Shown piece by piece: positions 17,018-26,597 of a DNA stretch of 64,000 nucleotides (position 1 is the stretch's first letter; each line of letters begins with the position of its first letter). The notes under the pieces were generated by a model that searched no databases, was not told the DNA's origin, and worked only from the letters and a program-made list of their open reading frames with translations. Made by a program: the position numbers and the translations under genes. The stretch is from the NCBI GenBank assembly GCA_021775095.1, contig JAJFII010000017.1, forward strand, positions 1 through 64,000, in the 5' to 3' direction. This stretch comes from Rhodospirillales bacterium (lineage in GTDB: Bacteria > Pseudomonadota > Alphaproteobacteria > Rhodospirillales > Casp-alpha2).

Positions 17018-18082
17018 ATGAGCCATCTCTATAGCGATTTAAAGTTCATGAACTTTCCCAAGCAGATTGAGGCTTGGCAGACCCATACCGTGACCGCCCC
17101 GGTGCATGTGCGAATCAAACCAATGAACCATTGTAATCACGCGTGTTGGTATTGCGCCTATCGGGATGAAAACCTGGCATTGGGCGAAGACATTGATCTT
17201 ACCGACCAGATCCCCAAAGAAAAAATGGATGAAATCATCGATGATGTTATCGATATGGGGGTTAAAGCCGTCACCTTTTCGGGCGGTGGAGAACCGACAA
17301 TATATAAACCGCTTCCTGAATGCGTCGAAAAACTAGCCGGCGCCGGCGTGCGCGTCGCTACCCTGACCAACGGCTCAAACCTCCGGGGACGCGTAGCGGA
17401 GGTGTTTGCGGCTCATGGCACTTGGGTGCGTGTATCAATGGATGGCTGGAACAACGAAAGTTATGCGGCGGCCCGTGGCATCAAGGAAGATGCTTTCGAT
17501 AAACTGATACTCAACATGAAGAATTTTACCGCACTCGATACGGAGTGTGTCCTTGGGGTCAGTTTTATAATCAGCAACAAAAACCATAATCATATCTATG
17601 ATGTGTGTTCCCACCTTAAGGATATTGGAGTCAACCATGTGAAATTATCCGGCGTGATCGTAAGCAATGACGTTCTGGAAAGTAACCGGTATCACGACGA
17701 GATACGCGACACGGTGATCTCTGAAATCGAGCGCGCAACCGCACTGGATGATCAAGGGTTTCGAATTGTAAACCACTATCACAGTTGGTCGGAACGCTTT
17801 AAAAAGGAATACACACGCTGTCCTTTTCTTCAGTATCTGACCGTAATCGGAGCCGATAGCAAGGTCTATACCTGTCAGGACAAAGCCTTTTCTGACTCCG
17901 GTTTACTGGGTTCTATCGAAAACCGGCGTTTCAAGGATTTCTGGTTCTCAGATGAAAACCGAAAAAACCTGTACGCCTTTAATCCATCAATATCCTGTGG
18001 TCATCATTGTGTCGCTCATGGTAAAAATCTGGCCATTTTGGAGCACATGAACGTCGATCAAAATCACAGTTCCTTTGTTTAA
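17018..18082 (+). CDS. Radical SAM protein with SPASM-type C-terminus
   Basis: 354 residues. The radical SAM cluster cysteines are Cys39, Cys43 and Cys46 (CNHACWYC), followed by the glycine-rich SAM site VTFSGGGEPT. The C-terminal region has further cysteines in the SPASM arrangement (RCPFLQYL, VYTCQDK, ISCGHHC) for auxiliary iron-sulfur clusters. Members of this type catalyse oxidations or rearrangements of peptides, sugars or small molecules. Its place before an epimerase gene in a glycan island points to sugar modification. The substrate is unknown. Confidence 0.88.
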   Translation: MSHLYSDLKFMNFPKQIEAWQTHTVTAPVHVRIKPMNHCNHACWYCAYRDENLALGEDIDLTDQIPKEKMDEIIDDVIDMGVKAVTFSGGGEPTIYKPLPECVEKLAGAGVRVATLTNGSNLRGRVAEVFAAHGTWVRVSMDGWNNESYAAARGIKEDAFDKLILNMKNFTALDTECVLGVSFIISNKNHNHIYDVCSHLKDIGVNHVKLSGVIVSNDVLESNRYHDEIRDTVISEIERATALDDQGFRIVNHYHSWSERFKKEYTRCPFLQYLTVIGADSKVYTCQDKAFSDSGLLGSIENRRFKDFWFSDENRKNLYAFNPSISCGHHCVAHGKNLAILEHMNVDQNHSSFV

Positions 18083-18175
18083 CCAATCGATTTCGGATTG
18101 CGAACGCTGCAATAATTTCATTAATTGAGTAGGCCAGTCCCTATTTAGGACCGGGCGTCTATTAGGCGAGGTTTC

Positions 18176-19183
18176 GTGAAGTTTAAGAACATATTAATTA
18201 CCGGTGGTGCGGGCTACTGCGGCAGCGTGCTGACGCCACAACTCCTGGACTTGGGCCATCATATCACCGTTTACGATATTCTCTATTATGGCAGCGATTT
18301 CCTGCCCCTGAACAATCCCAATTTAAAGGTTGTTAGGGGCGATATCCGTGATGCAGAGCATATGGCGCGCGAAATGGTTGGCGTTGACGCCGTGTTGCAC
18401 CTCGCGTGTATTTCCAACGATGCCAGCTTTGTCCTTGATGAAGAACTCTCGACATCCGTTAACCTGGATGCTTTTGAGCCCCTGGTTATTGCCGCCAAAA
18501 ATGCCGCTGTCAAACGCTTTATCTATGCCTCAACCAGTTCCGTTTACGGTGTATCTGAGGCGCCAGAAGTGACAGAAGATCATCCTCTGGTACCCGTGAC
18601 ATTGTATAACAAATTCAAAGGAATGTGTGAGCCACTTCTGTTCAAACACACGGATCAAAACTTCGTTGGCGTGGCCTTCCGGCCAGCGACTGTCTGTGGT
18701 TATGGACCGCGCCAACGGCTTGATGTCTCCGTCAACATTCTGACCAACCACGCCATTAACACGGGTAAAATTACGGTGTTTGGTGGTTCGCAGTTGCGCC
18801 CCAATTTGCATATTCAAGACTATGTTGATCTCTGCAAGCTGTTGCTTGACGCACCGGACGATAAAATAGCCAATGACGTTTTTAATTGTGGTTTCCAGAA
18901 CATGAGCATTAGGGAGATTGCCGACGTTGTCAAAAAGGTCGTGGAAGAGGAGTTTCCTGATCGGCCCGAACTGGAGATTGTCACCGCGCCGAGTGACGAC
19001 ATCCGGTCCTACCACATCAATTCCGACAAAATCAAACGGGTGTTGGGATTTCAGCCGAAACACACAATCGAAGAGGCCGTTCGCGAACTCTGCCAAGCTT
19101 TCCGAGACGGCAAGCTGCCTGACAGTTTTAACGATGATGGCTATTACAACGTCCGCGTCATGCAGTCGATCGGCGCAAAGTGA
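18176..19183 (+). CDS. NAD-dependent epimerase/dehydratase (extended SDR)
   Basis: 335 residues, extended SDR. The NAD site is ILITGGAGYCGSVL near the N-terminus, and the catalytic region shows ASTSSVYG followed by the YNKFKGMCE tyrosine-lysine pair. The GTG at 18176 is preceded by GGCGAGG about five bases upstream. Acts on an NDP-sugar; related proteins are GDP- or UDP-sugar epimerases and dehydratases of LPS loci. It converges on the kinase-nucleotidyltransferase gene, with 11 bases between stops. Confidence 0.88.
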   Translation: MKFKNILITGGAGYCGSVLTPQLLDLGHHITVYDILYYGSDFLPLNNPNLKVVRGDIRDAEHMAREMVGVDAVLHLACISNDASFVLDEELSTSVNLDAFEPLVIAAKNAAVKRFIYASTSSVYGVSEAPEVTEDHPLVPVTLYNKFKGMCEPLLFKHTDQNFVGVAFRPATVCGYGPRQRLDVSVNILTNHAINTGKITVFGGSQLRPNLHIQDYVDLCKLLLDAPDDKIANDVFNCGFQNMSIREIADVVKKVVEEEFPDRPELEIVTAPSDDIRSYHINSDKIKRVLGFQPKHTIEEAVRELCQAFRDGKLPDSFNDDGYYNVRVMQSIGAK

Positions 19184-19194
19184 AAAAAGTCGAT

Positions 19195-20742
19195 TTATTT
19201 AAGCAAGGCAGACAAATGTTTAAAGAAACCAATCTTCGTAAGTGATCGACGATTACCCAGTTCTGAAACCATCTCCGCTCCTGCGGCATTGCTGATAAAT
19301 GCGACAATATCCCAAGGCGTTTTCTTGGCAACCAAGGGCCCGGTAATTGCAATCACCGCATCGCCAGCACCGACCCTGTCGACGACCTTTAACGCGACCG
19401 CCGGCGCTTCGACGACTTCCTGTCCGTTGGCATAGTGCCGTGTCCCCAAACGGCCATGTGTGATAGTGAAATTCGGACATTCAATCAACCTGGAAAAAGC
19501 CTGGTACTTTTCTAATGAGCTCCCTTGAATCAGTCGTGTTTCGATCTCAACCTCATTGCCTGCAAGGCAAATGTAGTCGGCCCGCGGATATCGGGTTATC
19601 GTATTGAAACCACGGTTTCCCGCATTCGCCTGTGTGTTGAGAACGAGGTACTTTGCCTTTTGCGCAATCAAATCTATGACCTTTGATGTCATCATTCCGT
19701 GCCCGTAATCGACAACAATAACCACGTCCGCTTCGACGATCCTTTTTTCAATTGTGTCGCCGATGTCATTTTCTGTTTTCGAATCCAGTGGCCCATCATC
19801 CATATGGTAAAGTTCAAAAATCTTGGAGCCCGTACTGTTGTCTACGTATCTGCGCTTGCGAATGGTCGGCGCGGCCTGGTGAGTGACGGCGTGCAACGTG
19901 ACGTTAGCATGAAGTGCATTGCGCATGAATTCCTCATGTCGATCAATCTCACCAACAAGCGCAATGACCTCGACTTGATCACAAAAATCACCGAGATGAT
20001 TGGCAACTGCCAAGCTACCTCCCGCTACCATTTCCTGGGACTGATTGAGAAATGCGAGAATCGGGTCCTTAGCGGTCTTGCCCAATCCTGTGCAATAGAC
20101 GTATTCGTCTATGATCGCCTCTCCAATAATCAGGACATTTAATTCAGATATCGCACCCAGTGCGTCAAGTACGTCCTTTTCGGTACGGTTCTCACGAAAG
20201 GCCCTGAGCCAAGCTTCGGTTTCAGGTGGAAAAGGATGAAGCAGTTCATTGATAAGGGATGACGAACTAAATGTGACACCACCTGTAAAATGAATTCGCC
20301 CGCCAAACGACTGAACGACATTTGTCTCATCAACAATATTGCCCGTGATATCTTCAACGGCATCGGCGTAGTCGCTGCCTTTGACGTAAACATCAGGCTG
20401 TAGTGTCTTGATCGCTTGAATTGCAGTCGGATACTCGCTTACCAATACATAATCGACGCTTTCCAACGATGCCAAAGTCTCCGCCCTTAGCTCCTGGTTG
20501 AATGCAGGGCGCCCCGGACCCTTGTTGACATAGGCATCCGCCGTGAGCGTCACGACAAGAATATCACCCTGCTGTTTTGCTTGGGCAAGATGGTAAATAT
20601 GCCCCGGATGCAAGAGGTCGAACACACCATGACATTGAACAATAATTCTATTTTGCGCTTTTTGCTCCGTCACAATTTTTGCGAGTTCGGTCATCGATTT
20701 AATTTTGCCGAACGACGTTCGCATTATCCTATTTGGGGTCAT
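19195..20742 (-). CDS. Cytidylyltransferase / PfkB sugar kinase fusion (HldE-like, domains reversed)
   Basis: 515 residues. The N-terminal ~150 form a nucleotidyltransferase with the HxGH motif in CHGVFDLLHPGHIYHL and VYVKGSDYAD. Residues ~200-515 form a ribokinase-type PfkB kinase ending in the catalytic DRVGAGDAV. HldE/RfaE has the opposite order (kinase first). The product probably phosphorylates a sugar and activates it as a nucleotide sugar, like heptose in LPS synthesis. The ATG at 20742 lies seven bases after the stop of the upstream epimerase gene; a more upstream start would overlap that gene and is less likely. Confidence 0.87.
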   Translation of the reverse strand: MTPNRIMRTSFGKIKSMTELAKIVTEQKAQNRIIVQCHGVFDLLHPGHIYHLAQAKQQGDILVVTLTADAYVNKGPGRPAFNQELRAETLASLESVDYVLVSEYPTAIQAIKTLQPDVYVKGSDYADAVEDITGNIVDETNVVQSFGGRIHFTGGVTFSSSSLINELLHPFPPETEAWLRAFRENRTEKDVLDALGAISELNVLIIGEAIIDEYVYCTGLGKTAKDPILAFLNQSQEMVAGGSLAVANHLGDFCDQVEVIALVGEIDRHEEFMRNALHANVTLHAVTHQAAPTIRKRRYVDNSTGSKIFELYHMDDGPLDSKTENDIGDTIEKRIVEADVVIVVDYGHGMMTSKVIDLIAQKAKYLVLNTQANAGNRGFNTITRYPRADYICLAGNEVEIETRLIQGSSLEKYQAFSRLIECPNFTITHGRLGTRHYANGQEVVEAPAVALKVVDRVGAGDAVIAITGPLVAKKTPWDIVAFISNAAGAEMVSELGNRRSLTKIGFFKHLSALLK

Positions 20743-20749
20743 CTGTGAA

Positions 20750-21736
20750 TCACTTGCCAAGATATTGGAACCATTCTTTCGTCGCATCCGCGATAGTATC
20801 TGGTGTCCAAATTGGTGCTTCGCGCCAATATTCAATTTCATTCAATAGACATTTCACACCATCTTCGAGTGATACCTTAGCGGTCCATCCCAATAACTGA
20901 TCAATTTTTGTCGTGTCGGCAAACGTACAGTCCGGTTCTCCCGGTCGTCGAGGAATATAAGCCACATCGCCACCGATCAGGTCTACCAGTCGATTGACGG
21001 CGTAGGTATTGTTCGAACCGACATTCATGATCATATGCGCGCGATCTGATTCGGCAGCGGTTACGAACGCATCTACGACATCGGACACAAACGTAAAATC
21101 ACGTGTCTGGGTTCCGTCACCGACGACTGTAAAAGGCTCTCCAGCCAGTTTCTGTGCCAGAAACACACCAAATACCGCCCCATATGTGCCGGAGGTACGT
21201 GAGCGCGGGCCATAGACATTAAATAACCGCAATGAAACAGTAGGAAGGCCATAAACCTGCCCCCAATGCATGACCATTTCTTCGGCAAGCCACTTGCTAA
21301 GGGCATAGGGATACTGGGGTCTTATTTCTGCAGTTTCTGGTGTAGGATAGAGATCAGGAATTCCGTAGCACGAGGAAGAAGCCGCATACACAAAGGATTT
21401 CACATTTGCCAGTCGTGACGCTTCTAGTATATGCGCCGTGCCCGTAACGTTGGCATTATAGTAGGTCATTGGTTGTTGTATTGAGGGAACAATATCAGCC
21501 AGTGAGGCCAGATGAAAGACCCAGGCTACCCTATCGAACAGCTCCTGAGACAGCGCCCCGTCGGCAAGATCCAGTTGATGGACAGTTAAGTTGGGATGAT
21601 CCGCGTGATGCGCCAGATTTTCTGGCCGTCCGGTTGAAAAATTGTCAATAACAACAACTTCATGACCGTCACTCAGAAGACGATCCACTAAATGACAACC
21701 AATAAAACCGCCACCACCGGTAACGACTGCTTTCAT
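20750..21736 (-). CDS. NAD-dependent sugar epimerase (UDP-glucose/GlcNAc 4-epimerase type)
   Basis: 328-residue extended SDR with AVVTGGGGFIGCHLVDRLL (NAD site), VFHLASLAD, catalytic YAASSSCYG, YALSKWLAEE (Tyr-x3-Lys) and NVYGPRSR. The motif set resembles WbpP/GalE-type UDP-hexose 4-epimerases. It is the first gene of a two-gene minus-strand unit with the kinase-nucleotidyltransferase. It would supply an epimerised nucleotide sugar for the island's glycan. Confidence 0.9.
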   Translation of the reverse strand: MKAVVTGGGGFIGCHLVDRLLSDGHEVVVIDNFSTGRPENLAHHADHPNLTVHQLDLADGALSQELFDRVAWVFHLASLADIVPSIQQPMTYYNANVTGTAHILEASRLANVKSFVYAASSSCYGIPDLYPTPETAEIRPQYPYALSKWLAEEMVMHWGQVYGLPTVSLRLFNVYGPRSRTSGTYGAVFGVFLAQKLAGEPFTVVGDGTQTRDFTFVSDVVDAFVTAAESDRAHMIMNVGSNNTYAVNRLVDLIGGDVAYIPRRPGEPDCTFADTTKIDQLLGWTAKVSLEDGVKCLLNEIEYWREAPIWTPDTIADATKEWFQYLGK

Positions 21737-22199
21737 GTCTGCGCCCTAATACCGTTCTCTGATGTCACCAACTAACGGTGATCCTGTTCTAATGCTATGT
21801 GTGTTGCAAGCGACATCTTAATAACATGAACCGCCAAACGTCGAAGTTTATAAATCATCCATCTTTCTCCACGCACCGAACTTAAATAGATCAATCCTTT
21901 GAAATAAATTTATTACCGTCACTGAGCAACGAAAATCGCATCCAGTGTGTTAATCGTCAAATTTCGATGGCAAGCATTATTTCTGTCGTATTGATTTTTC
22001 TATCCGAAAACTTCAACCCTCAGTCACAAGAGCAACCAACCGATCCGACAAGGGCCAAGGTTGGCCTATAGAATTTGCGAAACACGTTGAAAGAGTTGGG
22101 TTCTTGCATACTATCGGGTAGTATAGGTTAATGGTATTTTAAGGTACTTGGTGTTCCCCTAGACAATCTTTGCGTGCAACCAAAACGATTGGGATTCTA
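21737..22199. other. Divergent promoter region inside the island
   Basis: About 460 bases between the leftward epimerase gene and the rightward nine-gene run. No gene is seen. Two perfect inverted repeats near its right end are listed separately. It must hold the promoters for both units. Confidence 0.55.
22053..22124. promoter_or_regulatory. Pair of palindromes upstream of the radical SAM operon
   Basis: GGCCAAGGTTGGCC (22053-22066) is a perfect inverted repeat with a two-base centre. ATACTATCGGGTAGTAT (22108-22124) has perfect six-base arms around five bases, about 75 bases before the first gene. The second overlaps a TTGCAT element and is the better operator candidate. No regulator gene sits nearby. 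Confidence 0.35.
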
Positions 22200-23126
22200 G
22201 TGACTGCGATGTTCGAAGGTTATCAAAATTCATTCACATCCATTTGGAAAGAAGCCGGAGCCACTTGGGATATGCCTCGGTTTGCGACAGATATCGTCGT
22301 GATGCCATACGAAGAGTTTCGCGACCAGGTCATGTCTGACGATCCGGCCACTGCGCGTCGGCTTGTTGACAGTTTATATTCGGGGGTCGGCTATATCCTG
22401 AAGAATGCGTTCGACCGGGATTGGCTGCGTGCCTTAATAGATCGCACCTATCGTTGGGGCCTGGAAAACCCTTCCAGTTTTCACAAGATGCTCGACGGAT
22501 GTCCAGATTTCCACCGCTCCATTGATGCAGAGCAATCCCAGAACTATTCGATGCATCATGTAAAGCAGTCCTTCTATTTTTTCCCTTGGAATGATGACCC
22601 TCTGGACATATTTGAAGAGGTCAATCGCCGCTGGCGCGTTTTTAAATATTTGGGCGGCTATCCCGCTGACGCCTACGAGCGAAACCTTCCAAGCGATGGT
22701 ATCATCGACCGCTTCCAGGTCGTGCGTTATCCGGCCGGCGGCGGTGCACTCGAATCACATACGGACCCTTTGCAAAATCAGAAAATCGTCATCGGCGCGC
22801 TGATGAGTGAACGCGGCATCGACTACCAGCGCGGCGGCTTTTACTTTGCAAGCGATTCTGGTGACTATATCGATTGCGAACCCCTGTTGAGCGTCGGCGA
22901 TATGCTGACCGGCTTTCCATCGGTTGTTCACGGAGTTGCCCCCGTCGATCCCGATAGCGAACTCGACTGGAAAAGCAAACAGGGCCGCTGGTTTCTCGGC
23001 CTGTACAGTAACGATTCTGATACAATGCCGAAACGAGTGACAGCGCAAAGTCTCGGCAATCAATTTCCCGCTCCACAGCTTCCTGTGAACGACGTCACGA
23101 ACACTGTACAGACAAGAGGGTTGTAA
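22200..23126 (+). CDS. 2-oxoglutarate/Fe(II)-dependent dioxygenase-like protein
   Basis: About 308 residues. The iron ligands are seen as His-x-Asp in ALESHTDPLQ (~187/189), a distal histidine in SVVHGVAPV (~244) and an arginine nineteen residues later in QGRWFLGLY, fitting the 2-oxoglutarate-binding Arg. GTG 22200 is chosen because TTGGGA lies five bases upstream; ATG 22209 is an alternative. First gene of the long operon and only four bases from the next. It probably hydroxylates a sugar or a small precursor; the substrate is not known. Confidence 0.75.
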   Translation: MTAMFEGYQNSFTSIWKEAGATWDMPRFATDIVVMPYEEFRDQVMSDDPATARRLVDSLYSGVGYILKNAFDRDWLRALIDRTYRWGLENPSSFHKMLDGCPDFHRSIDAEQSQNYSMHHVKQSFYFFPWNDDPLDIFEEVNRRWRVFKYLGGYPADAYERNLPSDGIIDRFQVVRYPAGGGALESHTDPLQNQKIVIGALMSERGIDYQRGGFYFASDSGDYIDCEPLLSVGDMLTGFPSVVHGVAPVDPDSELDWKSKQGRWFLGLYSNDSDTMPKRVTAQSLGNQFPAPQLPVNDVTNTVQTRGL

Positions 23127-23130
23127 CCGG

Positions 23131-25017
23131 GTGCCTATTCGCTCCATCAACGCGGATGACTTGGATGAGGACAGCGACGTCTTCCGGTCAGCTGCACATG
23201 AAGTCCAGCGCCTGTTTCCGTCATCGGGTGTGAAAAAGGTTTTACTTGTCTCACCACCCGATGGCGACCATTCCCTGTTCGACATGGCCACCGCCAAAAG
23301 AGGGCGTTACTGGAATTATCCGCCGTACGGATTGGGAGTTCTTGCGAGCCATCTTCGTGCGGAGGGTATTGAAGTTGAAATTCTCAATTTAAATAACACC
23401 ATACTGCGGCAGGCCCAATCTGCAGAAGCGAACGATTCTTCCTGGTTCGAGGATCAGCTCACAGCGGCGCTCGAGGAAGCGATAGGCTCGCTCAAGCCAG
23501 AACTAATCGGTGTGACTTGTATGTTTGCCCAGACACACCGTTCCACTCTGGACGTATGCCATATTGTTCGCGCCATCGACAAAAAAACGCCGATTGCTTT
23601 GGGTGGCGTGCATATAACCAACAGCTTTATGGATGAGAAGACCCACGATTCGTTGGCCGACGACTTTGATGTCGCAGACTTCCTTTTTTTCTATGAAGGT
23701 GAAATTGCTTTTCGCAATTTTCTGAAATTCGTCAATAGCACGGCGACGATCCACGAACTTACGCAAATCAGCTTCAACCGATTGCGCCCACGATTATTTT
23801 TTCCCGGCAAAAGCATCCCCATGGCGGAAGATATGAATATCCTCCCGGCCAACGATTTGATGGATCTGGAGGAACTGAGCCGTAACGGTAAGATCAGTGG
23901 TTTCTATTCCTTGCTACCAAAACACGCCAAAATCACAACGTCTCTGTCAAATCGCGGTTGTAGGGCTCAGTGTACGTTTTGCAGCGTTCGCAACTTTAAC
24001 GGTGTCCGTGTTCGCCGTCGTTCTGTGGAATCGGTAGTAGACGAATTATCAATGCTGCAAAACGAATTTGGAATTGATCACGTTATGTGGCTTGATGATG
24101 ACTTCCTATATGACCGCAGGGAATCCTTAAAACTTTTCAACGAAATGATCCGCCGCGACATCAAACTCACCTGGGATTGTACGAACGGTGTCATCGCCGC
24201 GTCATGTACAGAGGAAGTCGTAAAGGCGGCGGCAGAGAGTGGTTGCATAGGTCTCACTATCGGTATGGAATCTGGCAACCCGGAAATACTGAAAAAAATA
24301 CGCAAACCGGGAACGGTAGACGTCTTCCTGAAAGCGGCTGAAGTTCTGCGCGGCGTCGAAGACATCAATGCACGTGTTTTTCTGATGATCGGATTCCCAG
24401 ACGAGACGTACGCGCAGGTTATGGACACCATTTCGGTGGCCCAGGAGATGGCTCTCGACTGGTACAACGTCACCATTCTCCAACCGCTTCCAAACACACC
24501 GATCTTTGACGAAATGTTTGAATCCGGATTGGTTGGCGATATGGATTTCTCAGATATTCGTTATAACAGCGGACAGTACGGCAAACACCGCAAGATGGCT
24601 GAAAGTTCGCACGACCCCTTATCAATCGATTTTAAAAGCGCTTTCGCACTCGACGACCAAAATCTCGTGCCAACCCGGTCAGACCTTGACGGAATCTGGG
24701 CCTACATGAACTACCATCTGAACTTTAAACGTTTGTTCTTTGAGCAACGCCCCAAGAAACTCCGGCAACAGCAAGCTTATGTGGAAAACATCGCCAACCT
24801 TGTCGCTCCCGATAACGCCTTCGCCGTATATTTTAATGGTTATCTGAATTACAAAATGCGCGGCCGGATCGAGCCTGGGATTGTCTCACAACTGGAAGCG
24901 ACCCTGGCTCGTTCTGAATATTGGCTTCAACGTAGCAATGATTTTTTACTCCTGCCTGACGATTTGAGGAAACTCGATTTCTCTCACCATCTTGTTCAGG
25001 CCAACCGCGTCGGATAA
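23131..25017 (+). CDS. B12-binding-like radical SAM protein (first)
   Basis: 628 residues. The N-terminal ~200 have the fold pattern of the cobalamin-binding half of BchE/P-methylase enzymes (KVLLVSPPDG, YGLGVLASHLRAEGIEVEI, IALGGVHIT), but no clear DxHxxG cobalt-ligand motif is seen. The radical SAM cysteines are Cys277, Cys281 and Cys284 (CRAQCTFC), then TIGMESGNPEIL. The C-terminal ~150 residues are not assignable. Such enzymes methylate unreactive carbons, cyclise, or couple carbons. GTG start four bases after the dioxygenase gene. One of three such proteins in the same operon. Confidence 0.88.
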   Translation: MPIRSINADDLDEDSDVFRSAAHEVQRLFPSSGVKKVLLVSPPDGDHSLFDMATAKRGRYWNYPPYGLGVLASHLRAEGIEVEILNLNNTILRQAQSAEANDSSWFEDQLTAALEEAIGSLKPELIGVTCMFAQTHRSTLDVCHIVRAIDKKTPIALGGVHITNSFMDEKTHDSLADDFDVADFLFFYEGEIAFRNFLKFVNSTATIHELTQISFNRLRPRLFFPGKSIPMAEDMNILPANDLMDLEELSRNGKISGFYSLLPKHAKITTSLSNRGCRAQCTFCSVRNFNGVRVRRRSVESVVDELSMLQNEFGIDHVMWLDDDFLYDRRESLKLFNEMIRRDIKLTWDCTNGVIAASCTEEVVKAAAESGCIGLTIGMESGNPEILKKIRKPGTVDVFLKAAEVLRGVEDINARVFLMIGFPDETYAQVMDTISVAQEMALDWYNVTILQPLPNTPIFDEMFESGLVGDMDFSDIRYNSGQYGKHRKMAESSHDPLSIDFKSAFALDDQNLVPTRSDLDGIWAYMNYHLNFKRLFFEQRPKKLRQQQAYVENIANLVAPDNAFAVYFNGYLNYKMRGRIEPGIVSQLEATLARSEYWLQRSNDFLLLPDDLRKLDFSHHLVQANRVG

Positions 25018-25025
25018 AATTTAAC

Positions 25026-26468
25026 ATGATGAAAAGTTACCAAAGCCCTGACAAAAAACTCGTCGAAAAGTATGGAACCCGTCAGGGTTCCTTCTATACC
25101 TTCTATCCGATGAACGGACTGTGGAACGAACAACATGGGGCAAGTAGTTATAAAACCGCACTCGAAGAGCTTATAAAAACCCGCCCGAATGCGCCCTTAT
25201 CACTGTACTTACACTTTCCTTTCTGCATGAAGCAATGCTTCTTCTGTCATTGCTTCACGGTGATATCAGGCAACACACAAGACCATTCGAAATTTATCGA
25301 TTATCTATTGAAGGAGCTGGAAATTCTGCGTCAATTTTTCGACGCGCAGGGCTTTACTCCAAATTTTCGCGAATTGCATTTTGGCGGCGGATCACCTTCG
25401 ATCATCGGAAAAGAGGACTTCAGGAGAGTCTGGCAAGCTCTCGAACCGATGGTTAAAGTCGAAAATCTTTACGAATGCACGATTGAGATTGATCCCCGCT
25501 ACAATGCGAATGTCGATCAGCTAAAATTCTATCACGATATGGGCATAGATCGAATTTCATTTGGTGTTCAGGATTTCAATCCGGATATCGGAAAAATTAT
25601 TAATCGGGTAAACCCGCCAGAAATGCTCGAACCCCTGCTTACGGACGAAGTACGTTCCATGTTCAAAAGCATCAATTTCGACTTAATATATGGCATGCCA
25701 AATCAGACGCCCGAACTTTTTCGAGAAACCGTCCAGCACGCTATTCGCCTCAATCCAGACCGATTGGCCGTGTATATTTTTGGCCACCGACCAGATATCT
25801 ATCGTCATCAACAGGCGTTCGACAAATACCGGTTGCCTGATACTTATGAAAGTGCCTGTGTGTTTGTTGAAGCAGTGAACCAATTTTTGGATAGCGGGTA
25901 TGAGTTTGTTGGTGTCGATCATATGGCGAAATCAACAGATGTACTTGCTATCGCGAAAAAGGAAGGAACACTGTTTCGTAATGCCATCGGCTACACGCCG
26001 GGACGATCATCAGACATTATAGGCCTTGGTCCGTCCTCAATGGGTATCGTCGGTCCTCATTATTTCCAAAACTATTATACCCTACCGTCCTACTATGAAG
26101 CACTGGACAGAGGCGATCTTCCTATTGTTCGTGGTGTTCTGGTAAACGATGACGATATTTTACGGCGCGCAGTCATGTTCGATATCATTCTGTATGAAAA
26201 ACTGGAAAAAGTAAAAATACAGAATACGTTTTCTATCGAAAATTTTGATGACTACTTCGCGGAGGAACTTGAACTGTTGACCGAGTTTGTTGAAGACGGG
26301 CTGGTTGAAATTGATGATACGGAAATTCGCGTTACTGACGTTGGGCGATTTTATCAGCGGCAAATATGTAAGATTTTCGACATATACGATCGAGCACAAG
26401 GGTACCGGCATTCTCGCGAATTCGAAGATGGCCGCGCAGCACTTGACCGAAAGGTTCAACTTTCATGA
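25026..26468 (+). CDS. HemN-like radical SAM protein
   Basis: 480 residues. The sequence YLHFPFCMKQCFFCHC gives Cys67, Cys71, Cys74 and the fourth cysteine Cys76 typical of the HemN (coproporphyrinogen dehydrogenase) group, followed by HFGGGSPS and RISFGVQDFN. The C-terminal HemN domain is recognisable (IGLGPSSMG). It is embedded in a sugar-type operon eight bases after the first B12-type radical SAM gene. It may therefore be a HemN relative recruited for another reaction, such as methyl transfer or cyclopropanation, rather than heme synthesis. Confidence 0.85.
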   Translation: MMKSYQSPDKKLVEKYGTRQGSFYTFYPMNGLWNEQHGASSYKTALEELIKTRPNAPLSLYLHFPFCMKQCFFCHCFTVISGNTQDHSKFIDYLLKELEILRQFFDAQGFTPNFRELHFGGGSPSIIGKEDFRRVWQALEPMVKVENLYECTIEIDPRYNANVDQLKFYHDMGIDRISFGVQDFNPDIGKIINRVNPPEMLEPLLTDEVRSMFKSINFDLIYGMPNQTPELFRETVQHAIRLNPDRLAVYIFGHRPDIYRHQQAFDKYRLPDTYESACVFVEAVNQFLDSGYEFVGVDHMAKSTDVLAIAKKEGTLFRNAIGYTPGRSSDIIGLGPSSMGIVGPHYFQNYYTLPSYYEALDRGDLPIVRGVLVNDDDILRRAVMFDIILYEKLEKVKIQNTFSIENFDDYFAEELELLTEFVEDGLVEIDDTEIRVTDVGRFYQRQICKIFDIYDRAQGYRHSREFEDGRAALDRKVQLS

Positions 26469-26597
26469 GGAACAACAATTTCAAATATTTTAAGGAAATC
26501 GAAACGAAAGTTTATAATTGGTAAACGATTCATCTGCCATAATGGATCTACGGAACCCAATCTCAATCATGTTTCCTTGCAACAGGCGGGAGGCTTT

